This document shows positions 10,443 through 20,434 of a stretch of 25,890 nucleotides of DNA, piece by piece (position 1 is the stretch's first letter; each line of letters begins with the position of its first letter). Below the pieces are notes generated by a model. It saw only the letters and a program-made list of their open reading frames with translations, had not been told where the DNA came from and made no database searches. The stretch covers positions 316 through 26,205 of the forward strand of contig BLJB01000442.1 of assembly GCA_013423325.1 (NCBI GenBank), given 5' to 3'. Source of the DNA: Usnea hakonensis (Eukaryota > Ascomycota > Lecanoromycetes > Lecanorales > Parmeliaceae). The translations under genes were made by a program, and so were the position numbers.

Positions 10443-12186
10443 CTACAACTCATCATGCTCAGCGCCGTCGTCTGCTTCATCTGTATCCTTGACAGCGGTC
10501 TTGACGGCCTCAGTGGCCTCACTTGCCACGCTCTTCGCAGTCTCAGTTGCTGCCTTTGCTGCTTCACCCATACCCTCAGCCAATGGAGCCTCGGTATCAT
10601 CACCCGTCTCATTCTTCCCCTCGTATGCATCCACCTTGTACTTGCCATTTTCCTTGATAAATTCAGCTAGATCTTCGATTGTGCGAGAACCAGAGTAGGT
10701 GATTGGTTCCTCCTTGCCACCAGCGGGGAAAAGCTTTATGGTCGGGAAGCCTTGAATTTCGTCGGGGACATCGTTAGCTGTGGCGTCAACTTTGGCGATG
10801 GTCACCTGGGCGCTGGCGGGGTACATCGCAGCGAGCTCTTCGTATTTGGGAGCCAAGCTATGTAGATGTTATCAGACTTGACTATTCAAAGAGTGCAACG
10901 CGAGGGGTTCTTACGCTTTGCAGTGACCGCACCAGGGGGCGTAGAATTCGAGAAGAACATCGTTGTCGTTGTCCAAAACAATTTCCTTGTAATTGTTGGC
11001 TACCACGACTTGAACAGGGCCCTCTTGCTTCTCTGGAACAGGCTCAGACTTGACGCTGGGGTCAACTTTGCCCTCAACAAATTCCTGGACGAAAGCGCTG
11101 ATCTCGTCGTGTGTGATTTTCTTGTTCTGGTCAAAGGGGAATTTCTGGTTCTTGACAGTCTCCTGGATAGCAAATGCGGGCCATTTGCCATCTTCGAGGT
11201 TGAGGTTACCAGCGTGTGCGCCGAATGCCTTGGCATCAATGGTGGCGAAGCTGAGGACCCCCTTGTGCTTTTGTGCTAGTGGCTTGAGTTCAACGGCCAG
11301 TTCAGCCCGCTCCTCTGGGGTTTCCGCAAATATGTAGGCCAGTGGAATGCCAGCCTAAGCTTTGGTCAGCGTTGCTCAAACTTGGGCTGGCCAGAATGGA
11401 CGTACCGCCATGTAACCAGCATATGTCTCAGGACCAACTTCGCCAACCAGTGGCATCGCCGAGGTCTTGGTAAACTTGGTAATGGCTTCCTTATCAAACG
11501 TCTCCTCAAAGGTGTCCTTACCCTCATCGAAGGATTTGTATAGAACAACAGATGGGAACTTGACACCTTCGGCTTCGGCCAACTTGGCATCATTAGTGGC
11601 CCCAAAGAGATGGTCATCCCTCATACTCTCGGCGATCTCGCTGAAAGTGGTATTCGATGCCTTGTCGCCAGTGTCAAAGAAAGCGACGACCACTACCTGA
11701 TCTGCAGTTTTGAACTCCTCAAACGTTTCTGATGTGAGGACTGATACTGCCGGGAGGGCTTGCTTGGTCATGTAGGAAATGATACTAATACAGCCGTCAG
11801 TCGGGACACCCAGGAGAAGAATCATGTGTCACTAACGCTGGTGCCTTTCTTTGCCCTGAGTAGGGGCTCACGTTGTCTGGGCCTCGGAAGACTTTGACAG
11901 TCGGGTATCCCTCTACGCCATATTCCTTACATAGATCGGCTTCTTCTGTGCAGTCAACTTTGACCAAGGGGATGTCCTTCTCTTTCAGAGTCGTTGCGGC
12001 CTCCTCGTATTCTGGAGCCAATGCTTTGCAGTGGCCGCACCAAGGTGCAAAGAACTCGGCTAGAACGAGGTCATGGCTCTTGACAAAGTCTGTGAATGTA
12101 TCTTTCTTGAGGTCGTGAACGTCAGAAGCCGATGCGACAGCAACAGCTCCTACCAGGGCGAGGGCTACGCTCTTGAAGCTCCCCAT
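10443..12186 (-). CDS. PDI1: Protein disulfide isomerase, ER, 527 aa
   Basis: Four exons on the minus strand, 12186-11837, 11784-11406, 11354-10915 and 10857-10443, encode 527 residues; the introns are 52, 51 and 57 bases. A signal peptide (MGSFKSVALALVGAVAVASA) is followed by a thioredoxin domain with FFAPWCGHCKAL (Cys50/Cys53), two redox-silent middle domains, and a second active thioredoxin domain with FYAPWCGHCKALAP (Cys385/Cys388). The second active site is split by the last intron. The C-terminus is HDEL, the ER retrieval signal. The layout a-b-b'-a' is that of classical PDI, which forms and rearranges disulfides in secretory proteins. Before HDEL lies a tail of about 55 residues rich in Ala, Lys, Glu and Thr, then acidic. 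The start ATG directly precedes the signal peptide. The promoter is shared with the divergent DUF7730 gene. Confidence 0.96.
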
Positions 12187-12409
12187 GATTTTAGTGTAGT
12201 GTGTATCAAAGTGAGACCTTAGACTGTATGCTTGGGGGAAGAAGTGTGAGGGTCGTCTCGGATTCAAGAGGACAGGTGCAGGTACAGATGCAGTAGTTTA
12301 TGTAGTATGTTGAAATGTGAAATGTTGATAAAAGTGTCTCCTATCGATTTGTAAGATTAAGACTGGGGAAGGAATGGCCATCTGGCAACTAAATTTGCGG
12401 CACATGGTT

Positions 12410-12425
12410 CTAACCCTAACCCTAG
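12410..12425. promoter_or_regulatory. Telomere-like box (CTAACC repeat)
   Basis: The sequence CTAACCCTAACCCTAG equals two and a half units of the TTAGGG telomere repeat read on the other strand. It lies about 225 bases upstream of the PDI start and 425 bases upstream of the DUF7730 start. Short telobox motifs in promoters are known binding sites of Myb-type telomere-repeat factors (Tbf1-like) in fungi. With so few units it is not a chromosome end. Confidence 0.5.
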
Positions 12426-12576
12426 AGTAAATCAATAATCCCGGATCTTAACCCCGGTCCTCTACGACATACTCTGTCCTCTCCGTACAACCCACCACTT
12501 TGCTTTCCCACCTCCACCCTCCTCAACCACCTCAACCACCTCAACCAATTCATTTCATTTCATATTCATCGCAACC

Positions 12577-12606
12577 ATGCAGGGAGCTACTCTGTCCTCC
12601 ATATAA
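12577..12606 (+). other. Upstream ORF of nine codons before the DUF7730 gene
   Basis: ATG 12577 in the strong context GCAACCATGC opens a frame of nine codons ending at TAA 12604-12606, about 240 bases before the DUF7730 start. If the transcript begins upstream of it, translation of the main frame would need reinitiation or leaky scanning. No transcript start is visible in the sequence, so this is a candidate only. Confidence 0.3.
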
Positions 12607-12849
12607 TTATTTTCACCCCTGGCACAAAATCTGCCCTCAAGCCTGCTGATGTATACGCATTTTATCAGCATATGCCGTCGCAGCCTCGATTGATGCCGGC
12701 AAGGCTGTGGATTTTAATTGGATAACCTTGAACTTGAGCCGTGCTTGTGACATCTAGAAGCCTTCTCATTCATTAATACAAAGAATCCAGTATTTCCCAG
12801 CGGACGGACAGCAGACGGCGTGTGACTCTCCCAAAGTCCAAACGCCTCC

Positions 12850-14181
12850 ATGGGCATCTGTGCAGTTCCGGTTGTTCTGTGTAAAACGATCCAAAAGCTC
12901 CTGGCTAAAATCTGCCATAAGGAATTACCCTGGGTCGTGAAAGTTTGCTGTGGTCTGGGTTATTTGTTGCTTGTGCTCGCCATTCTTGTGTGCTGTCCTT
13001 TGGTGTACATTCTTCTCCCAATACTTTCGTGTCCACTTCTTTGCTCTTCCGCGGGACGGCAACGATTCAAACTCATTCACAAGCATGCTGTAGTGTTGCC
13101 ATTCAAGATTGTCTGGTTCTATCATCTACGCTGCGAACGGCGAGCTCAAGAGATAGCTTTCGAGCGGGAAAAGCCTCGTCCAATTCCTCTACAGCTCAGA
13201 CGCCGACTCAGTCAGGCGCCGCACTGCCCAGAAACTCAACTGAGAGCTTTATTCTTCTCCAGACTTCCATTCGAAATTCGACTTCAGATCTACAGGGAGG
13301 TCATTATTGGCGATGGCAAACACGTCCATGTGGTGGTGCACAACCCGAAGAAAGATGGTGTATCGTATCCTCGCGCCAGTGCAAATGCCATGAGAGCCGG
13401 CAAAATTCGCGGCTACCGATGTGGTCATGCTTTTGACTCGAGTATCTCTACTACCCTCGCGTGGCATCTTGTTGATGCTACTGAAGCGGAAATTGTCTAT
13501 GCGGGGTACAATGTAATCGGGCGAGGGCATTTCTCCATCAGCTTCCCAAAGAACCGTGGTTGGGGCCCGGTGACTCTCGTCAAATGCTGTAAGCAAATGT
13601 ACTTGGAAGCTATCGATCTACTCTACAGTCAGTATCGTAGCGTCTTGACAGGTCCCATGAGCGAGCAGCTAATTCATCCAGGTCTGCAAACATTTTCATT
13701 TCTATCCCTCACGCCGCCACCTTTCTTCCTGCGAAGCGTACTTCCTCACCGGCTTGCTCAAATCAAGAGTATTCAACTCTGCTACAATCACATTACCATG
13801 TCCAGTCCGTGTCGTAGCGATGGAAATGATCGACGCGCTGCTCTACACGCCCACCGGATGCAGAAATGTCACGCTTGCAATCTGCTCGCTTGGTCAGAAC
13901 TGATCAAGGAAACTTTGAAAGGATTGCGAATAATCGAGGTCTTCATTTATCTTGGGGGCCCGTTTACGATGCCCACACCTAACGCTCCATGGATAGAACG
14001 CCTTCTTGATATGCAGTACGGAATAAACGGACTGAGAGAACTCAAGGTCAAAGTACTGCCAAAACCTTGGATGGCTTTGATAGATCCCCCAACAGACACT
14101 GCGCGTCTGAATTCGATGCTACAGGGTATGATTAAGAAGGGTGCCGAAAATTATATGCATAGAGAGCAAGACACCACTTAA
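12850..14181 (+). CDS. DUF7730 domain protein with N-terminal membrane segment, 443 aa
   Basis: A single open frame without introns encodes 443 residues from ATG 12850. Residues about 28-66 form one long or two short hydrophobic segments (GYLLLVLAILVCCPLVYILL and on), rich in Cys, followed by a basic stretch. From about residue 132 comes LFFSRLPFEIRLQIYREVI, the typical start of the fungal DUF7730 domain, which resembles F-box-like LPxEIRxxIY openings. The domain runs to about residue 410 and includes VTLVKCCKQMYLEAIDLLY, also typical. The function of the family is unknown. The F-box resemblance would allow a role in protein recognition, but no catalytic residues are recognised. The membrane segment would fix the protein to a membrane with the domain probably cytosolic. 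An upstream ORF and a shared promoter with PDI are noted separately. Confidence 0.8.
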   Translation: MGICAVPVVLCKTIQKLLAKICHKELPWVVKVCCGLGYLLLVLAILVCCPLVYILLPILSCPLLCSSAGRQRFKLIHKHAVVLPFKIVWFYHLRCERRAQEIAFEREKPRPIPLQLRRRLSQAPHCPETQLRALFFSRLPFEIRLQIYREVIIGDGKHVHVVVHNPKKDGVSYPRASANAMRAGKIRGYRCGHAFDSSISTTLAWHLVDATEAEIVYAGYNVIGRGHFSISFPKNRGWGPVTLVKCCKQMYLEAIDLLYSQYRSVLTGPMSEQLIHPGLQTFSFLSLTPPPFFLRSVLPHRLAQIKSIQLCYNHITMSSPCRSDGNDRRAALHAHRMQKCHACNLLAWSELIKETLKGLRIIEVFIYLGGPFTMPTPNAPWIERLLDMQYGINGLRELKVKVLPKPWMALIDPPTDTARLNSMLQGMIKKGAENYMHREQDTT

Positions 14182-14813
14182 GACACTCAAAATCTATATT
14201 TCTGGACGACGACTTGTTCAGCGCTCAGCTTCACGGTCTAGTGGTTTCAGCCCTGGTGTTGTTGTACAGCACATACGAGTCAGTGTGCCGGAAGAGCAGA
14301 GGGAAGCAGCTAGATCTTCTTTGCTCACATTTTCGGATGATTTGGAGACATACATTTTTGATATATGAAGTTAATGTTAGAGCTATTTCGGCATCCAAGA
14401 TCACGACTGCCTGGTCCCAGTACGGCATGTTATATGCATTGGACTCAGTCAAAGCGTGTTGCAGTCTCCAGACCCCGTTTCAATATCCGAAATAGAACCG
14501 ATAATCGACTTCCGACGAGCTACACAGTCAACTACCATCACACTCTTCATCTAAACAAACATCCTTTCGCAAGTAGGACACCATCAACAGCAATCTCGAT
14601 GTCCACACTCTGTGAACCTCCTAAGCTACAATATGTATCCAGCAATCTGTCCTACGCTTAAACTCACCCATTGATAATCCAAAAAAGAACCTGGACCACA
14701 GTGATACTAAACCCCTAGCCATCTAATAAATCCACAACGTCCACAACACCTCATGCAACGCGAGAACTCCGCTATATAACCTTACAAGTACCCACCATCC
14801 GTACCACAACACA

Positions 14814-15044
14814 ATGAGATCCAACGTCCCCTTCCTCCCCACCCCTCCCAACTCCCCATCCAAATCCATACCCCACCCTACAACCCCAAACACCCTATCC
14901 AATCCCCCCTCTCCCCTCAAGAAAGAACCCCAATATCCCACCCCCCCTCCACACAAAATCTCAAAGATTCCAGCGCTAGCTGAGCTGAGCTGCATCATAG
15001 CTCTCTCAGCCTTCATGGGGTATGCTGTGCGCGAGAGCTTTTGA
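14814..15044 (+). CDS. Doubtful small protein, Pro-rich with C-terminal hydrophobic segment, 76 aa
   Basis: The frame from ATG 14814 to the stop at 15042-15044 encodes 76 residues. The first 45 are rich in Pro, Ser, Thr and Lys; the end (ALAELSCIIALSAFMGY) could be one membrane helix, followed by AVRESF. A TATATAA element lies at 14773-14779, about 40 bases upstream, and the start context CAACACAATGA is good for fungi. Against it, the C-rich composition opens frames on both strands here and I recognise no family. A second open stretch at about 15085-15390 in another frame, also Pro-rich, could be a broken continuation, but I found no in-phase splice joining the two. Confidence 0.3.
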   Translation: MRSNVPFLPTPPNSPSKSIPHPTTPNTLSNPPSPLKKEPQYPTPPPHKISKIPALAELSCIIALSAFMGYAVRESF

Positions 15045-15720
15045 GCGGCGGTGCTGGAGACCAGGGGGGAAGTGTGTTGCGTAGAGGAGGGCAGTATGGC
15101 ACTATGAATTGAGGAGGTACCGTTCACAATCCCGCTTCGAGGAGTACCTTACTCGCACTACCGCAATCGTGCCCCGCTCAATGACACCAATCCCACTCAA
15201 TGCCACCCTCGAACCCCCACAGGGTACGAGTACTCCACCCACCAAGCACAAACAGCCCCTCACTCCCTCCCTCCCACCCACCCTCATCAAAAATCCTAAC
15301 CCTAACACACCCTCCCCAAAAGCCCCGCAAAAGCCACCACGCAATGCATGCGCAGTGATGTGTTGTTGGGCGACGGTGAGGTGTAGATAGGAGGGCTTGA
15401 TGGAGGAGGGCGTAGGGTCCATGATTTTGAAAGTCACAAAAGAAAAAAAAAAAAACTCAAGTGCAGATAAACCTCCCTCCATCCATCGGCATCGAACCTC
15501 CAGCCTCCAAAAAAGGCTGTTATCAATCCGAGACCGTAAACCCGATTGGATGGGCCAGTCGACCTAGGAAATTACGGCCACCTTTTAATGATTGGGTGTT
15601 GGTGATGTATATATTGCAATTTTTTTTGAGTTGGAGTTGGGTTGTTCTAAATGAAATTAATATGAATTAGTAAAAGATGTTAATTTTAATTAATATCTTT
15701 TAAAATCTTTTTATTTTTAA

Positions 15721-15911
15721 ACGGGTGGGGGGGAGTGTGGGCGTTTGGGAGGGTGGGAAGGTGGAGGGATTGTGGGGGATGGATGTATGTGGGGAGGACT
15801 GACAGTGTTTGGTTTCGATTGTTGAATTGAATGTGGGAGGGAGGGAGGGAGTTTGGATTCTTGGGGCTTCGCTTGGGCAAGGGGGGGGTGGCGGGGGGTG
15901 GCGGGGGGAAG
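15721..15911 (+). other. G-rich tracts with G-quadruplex potential
   Basis: Runs of three or more G recur closely on the plus strand, for example around 15723-15763 (GGGTGGGGGGGAG.. to ..GGGAGGGTGGG) and at 15879-15908, where runs of 6-8 G are joined by TGGC. These fit the G3+N1-7 pattern for intramolecular quadruplexes. They lie 260-450 bases beyond the stop codon of 5-oxoprolinase, in its downstream region; the transcript of that gene would carry the C-rich complement. Confidence 0.5.
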
Positions 15912-16171
15912 GATGTATGTAGGTAGGTATGTATATATATAATTATCTTTCTGGCGCGCGAAAGAGGGATGGGTATGGATTTGTTTGGATTGGATTGGTT
16001 CAGGGTTTTCTTTCTATTTCTTCAGCGTGAGTGCGTGCAAGGAGAATGCAATCCATCAAGCAGTAATGAACGAACGGGCTTCTTTTCCAATCTAAAAGCG
16101 GTAAAAAACGAATACAAACAAGCAAGCCCCGTGAAAACAAACCCCCCACGCGATCCTCATCCCAGCCCACA

Positions 16172-16706
16172 TCACACCGTCTCCTGCGCCTCCATCCTCA
16201 TCGCCACACTCCCCATCCTCCACCCCGCCCTCTCATCCTCCCTCCTCACAACCCCCCTCTCCGCCCCCACAACCCCCCACCCCCCACCCCCAGGCGTACA
16301 CACCACAATCCTCTCCCCCGCCCCCATCGCCGCCGTATTCTTGCCCCCAAGATTAATCCACCGGTCCTCCCACTCCTCTCTATCCGCCCCCCGCCCACCC
16401 TTCCTTACCCGCCGCACCCAGTAATTGATCCCGCACGCCGCTTCCTCCCCGCCCGCGAGCCCGTATGGGTGGAAGACGCGTCGCTCGCTTAGGATGCTGA
16501 CTTGCACGGGGATGCGGAATTCGATGTCGCGGATGACGCCTTGGCCGCCGTGGTGCTGGCCCGCGCCCGCGCTGTCGGTGCGCAGGCTGAATTCGCGCAG
16601 CAGCACCGGGTAGCGCCGTTCAAAGACCTCCGTGTCCGTGATGCGGGTGTTTGTCATGTGCGTGTGCACGCCGCTCGTGCCGTCCCACGTGGGGCCCGCG
16701 CCGGAT

Positions 16707-16737
<31 letters not shown>

Positions 16738-19700
16738 CCTTTGTGGGCGCGGAGGAGGCGGAGGGGTTGTTGCCGCCGAAGCCGAAGGTGAGGTTGTTGC
16801 AGTCACCTTGAGAGGCAGCGCAGGCGTTGAAGGCGAGGAGGATGACGTCGGTGACGCGTTGGGATGTAAGGACGTTGCCGCCGACGACGGCGGCTTTGTC
16901 CGAGGGCGAGAGGAAGGATTTTGGGGGGATGAGCACTTTTATGGGGGCCAGGCAGCCTTGGTTCAGGGGGATGTTGTCGGATATGAGGCTGCGGAGGCAG
17001 TAGATTATGGCAGAGTAGGTGACGGCTTCGGGGGCGTTGGTGTTGCCGTAGACTTCGGGACCCGTACCGGAGAAGTCGAAGACGGCTTCGCCTTTTGAGG
17101 GGTCAATGTTGATGGTGAGTTTGATGGGGCTGCCGTCGTCCATGTAGTCAGTGGCTGTTAGGTCTTGGCCTTTGAATCTTTGGCTGATGCCTTTGAGGAG
17201 GTTGCGAACGCTTAGCTCGGCGTTATCTTGGATGTTGCGCATGTAAAATTGGACGACTCCTTCTCCGTAGTCTTCTATTAGTGTGCTGATCAGGTTTATG
17301 CCTTTCTGGTTAGCGGCGATCTGTGCTTTAAGATCGTTGAGGTTGTCCGCCAGGCATCGTGTGCCGCTGCAATCTGGATATTGTGCCGGCTCATCGTAGA
17401 GGAGTTCCGTTATTCTTTTTTCGTTGAAGTGGCCTTCCGATACGAGCTTTTCGGACTTGATGGCTGCTCCTTCTTGGAATAGCTCTCGAGAGTGAGGAGG
17501 CATTGAGCCGGGTAGAATACCACCAATGTCCGCATGATGAGCTCGAGATGCGACGTAGAAGATGATATCCTTGCCGTTGAAAGCTGGAGTGACGACTGTG
17601 ATATCCGGTAGGTGAGTACCGCCAAACTCCGGATGGTTGGACACGATGACGTCTCCCGGCTTCAGTTTTCCTTTCCAGATCTCGGCTTGGGTCGTGACAC
17701 AAGTCGACATGCTTCCCAGGTGGACTGGTAGATGAGGCGCTAGAGTACATCAGACAAGAGAATTGATACTGCATTAGCAAAAATTCTTACCATTTGCAAC
17801 AAGCCCACCTGTAGAGTCGAACAAAGCACACGAGTAATCCAACCTCTCCTTGACATTCGTACTGACACTTGTCTTTTGTAACGCTCGTCCCATCTGTTCC
17901 GCAATAGCCATGAAGCGATGGGCAAAGATGCTTAGCATGATAGGATCAACTTCTTTGGCATTGACTTTGTTCTCTTGACCTTCTGCTTTGCCAATGTCAA
18001 TCACAACATGCGTTTCAATGATCAAGGCAGTTGCACCAGGCGTAATGACAATCGTTTGAGTACCATCGGCAAGAATCGCGGGGCCTTGAAGTCGATCGCC
18101 AACGTCAAGATTCTCGAGTTTGTAGACAGGAGTCTCTTGGCGTCCACCTTCGAAATAGACCTTGGAAACGTTATATCGTTTTCCTTCACCCAATTCCTTT
18201 GGTTTTATCTCCTTCAACTGCATGTCTACCGTCCTCTCGAGTCCCTCAAAGCTTTTACCGATGCCTCTGGCGCGAACATCATCCACTATAATGTCACGAT
18301 CCGGTAACGTAAAGCCAAATTCCTGTTCATGCTGCTTGATAAACGCCTTTCCAAATGCCCAATCGTTGCTATCGAAATACTTTTCCGCCTCTTCAGCATT
18401 AGGTTTTACTATCATTAGAGCAGATTCCGTGCCCCTATACCTCATGTTTAGATACTCCTCGAAGACTATACTTTCGTCAGAGAAGCCTTGGTCACGAAGC
18501 TTCGCGGTCGATTTTTGTTTCAAGTCGTGCATCGTCTTCTTCAGTTCCTCCACGACCTCTCCTTTCTCAGACCAAGTTTTGGAATCCGGGACTTGACTCT
18601 CATCTACAACATCCGCCAACGCCATTCCGTAGGCCGATAGCACCGAGGAGTATCTATGGACCAGGATTTGCTTTATGCCAAGACTTTCCGCAATCGCAAC
18701 CGCATGCTGACCACCTGCCCCTCCAAAGGTAGCCAGTCGATGCTGCGAGGTATCGTGTCCTTTGGCTTCGGTCAATGACCTAATTGGCCTCGTCATCGTC
18801 TCGTTAGCTATTTTGATGAATCCATAAGCGACTTCATCCGAACTCATCTCCTTTTCCTTGTCGTTGCCTGCAACCTCCTTGTTAATGTCTTCGGTCAGGT
18901 CTTGGAATAACTTCTCGCTGGCAGTTATATCTAGTCCTTGGTCCTCTGACTTCCCAAAGATCTTCGGAAAGAAGTCAGGTAAGAGTCGACCCAAATAGAG
19001 GTTGGCATCGGTGACAGTAAGCGGACCACCCTTCCGGTAACATGCAGGTCCAGGATGTGCACCTGCAGACTCTGGACCAACCACGAATAGCCCGTTCCGA
19101 AAGAAGAGTCGAGATCCGCCACCCGCAGCAACAGTATTGATGTCAAGCTGTGGTGACTGAATGGTCACCCCAGCTGTTGTGGTCTCGAACACATGCTCAT
19201 ACCTTCCGGAGCCATATCGGCTGACATCTGTGCTAGTACCTCCCATGTCAAATCCAATCACGGGTGTTTTGGTGTTGGAATCGTAAGAGGTCAGTGCGTA
19301 GCCTACCACTCCTCCTGCGGGACCGGACAAGATTGCTCGTAAGCCAGAGAAGAGACCAACATCCACCAGACCTCCATCAGACTGCATGAATTCGCAGCGT
19401 GCGCCCCTGCTACCAGGTTCCTGCTTAACGCTCTCAGTCCCTAAGCCCCCTTCAAAGCCAGCTTGGAAACCTGCAATGTACTTTTTAATAGCTGGCGTCA
19501 GATACGCGTCAGCGCATGCAGATGTAGCTCGCGGAACAAGCTTGATCATTGGCATTAGTTCGTGACTTAAGCTGACATGTTCAAAGCCAATTTCTTTGGC
19601 CACATGCCCAATCATTGCCTCATGATCGTGAAAGGTATAGCCATGAACAAGGCAAACAGCGATGCTACGGAAGCCAATATCATATGCTTCTTGTAATTGT

Positions 19701-20328
19701 GATTTGATCACGTCCTTGGAAGGTCTCTTAAGAATTCTGACGGGTTCTCCTGACAGCCCTCGCACAAGACTGTCTTGAGCCGACAAGTCATCAATCTTCG
19801 TAATGTGCCTTTCTGGGTCTTCTGCATAGTCCTCAAGTGTTACCCTCTCATCAATCTCGATCACCTTCTCATAAAGGACATCGGGTTTCCTAATAGCCAG
19901 ATCGAAGATCTTTGGTCTTGATTGGTTGCCAATCTCGAGGCAGTCCTTAAATCCCTTTGTGACGACCATAGCAATTTTCTCGCCTTTCCGTTCTAATAAG
20001 GCATTGGTAGCTACAGTAGTGCCCATACGTATGCTTTCAATCTTTGTGGTGTCCAGAGCTTCTCCCCTAGGGACTTCCTTTCCAGTGAACCTGGACAACA
20101 TACGCCTGATACCCTCAAGGGGGGCGTCATCATAGTTGGACGGGTCTTCAGAGAGGAGTTTGATAACTATATCATCTTCCATCTTTCCGCTTCCCGAGTT
20201 TCCAACACAATCAGTGAATGTACCTCCTCTCTGTCTAGGATCAGTATAAATGTACCACTGACGAGTCGATAAGCATTCCCGCTCACGTCTATTGCTATGC
20301 GAATACCACGGTCTCGAGTGGCAGCCAT
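16172..20328 (-). CDS. OXP1: 5-oxoprolinase (ATP-hydrolysing), 1349 aa
   Basis: Three exons on the minus strand, 20328-20287, 20230-17791 and 17739-16172, encode 1349 residues; introns are 56 and 51 bases. The first exon codes only 14 residues (MAATRDRGIRIAID) and splicing restores IAIDRGGTFTDCVG, the N-terminal nucleotide-binding signature. A hydantoinase A domain follows (GFDMGGTSTDVSRY near 340, FGGAGGQHA near 515), and from about residue 775 the hydantoinase B half (HRFMAIAEQMG, VSNHPEFGGTHLPDI, GGQGVIRDIEFR). This fused A-B order and length are those of eukaryotic 5-oxoprolinase, which uses ATP to open 5-oxo-L-proline to L-glutamate in the cytosolic gamma-glutamyl (glutathione) cycle. 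The last 50 residues are Arg/Gly-rich and poorly conserved. The 3' third is markedly richer in GC than the 5' part. A poly(T) tract with two N bases lies just upstream of the start. Confidence 0.95.
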
Positions 20329-20334
20329 TTTGAC

Positions 20335-20387
<53 letters not shown>

Positions 20388-20398
20388 GNNCATTTTTA

Positions 20399-20434
<36 letters not shown>

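Larger units (their letters stand above)
12187..12849. promoter_or_regulatory. Divergent promoter region of PDI and DUF7730 genes
   Basis: 663 bases between two start codons that face away from each other. It contains the telomere-like box at 12410-12425, pyrimidine-rich tracts around 12450-12545 with three copies of CCTCAACCA (from about 12521), and a nine-codon upstream ORF at 12577-12606. No longer open frame is supported. Confidence 0.6.
14182..16171. other. Low-complexity intergenic region
   Basis: About 2 kb between the DUF7730 stop and the 5-oxoprolinase stop. From 14820 to 15410 the plus strand is pyrimidine- and C-rich, which opens long frames on both strands by composition alone. 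A second telomere-like box CCTAACCCTAAC is at 15295-15306. From 15720 to 15911 the plus strand is G-rich. The part 15640-15720 is AT-rich and 15910-15945 holds GTAG and TA simple repeats. Only the small ORF at 14814 has any support as a gene. Confidence 0.55.

Noticed and set aside
12410..12425. Chromosome end or telomere fusion
   Set aside because: Only two and a half telomere units, flanked by normal housekeeping genes on both sides.
15102..15482. 126-codon Gly/Val-rich frame on the minus strand
   Set aside because: Explained by the C-rich plus strand; begins in the poly(A) stretch at 15443-15455 and has no family resemblance.
16502..17098. 198-codon plus-strand frame inside 5-oxoprolinase
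   Set aside because: Shadow of the GC-rich antisense coding exon; the translation is Gly/Val/Ala low-complexity.
17740..17790. Second and third 51-base introns (also 11355-11405) as retained in-frame introns
   Set aside because: Their length is a multiple of three, but both contain an in-frame stop codon, unlike the intron at 2130-2180.
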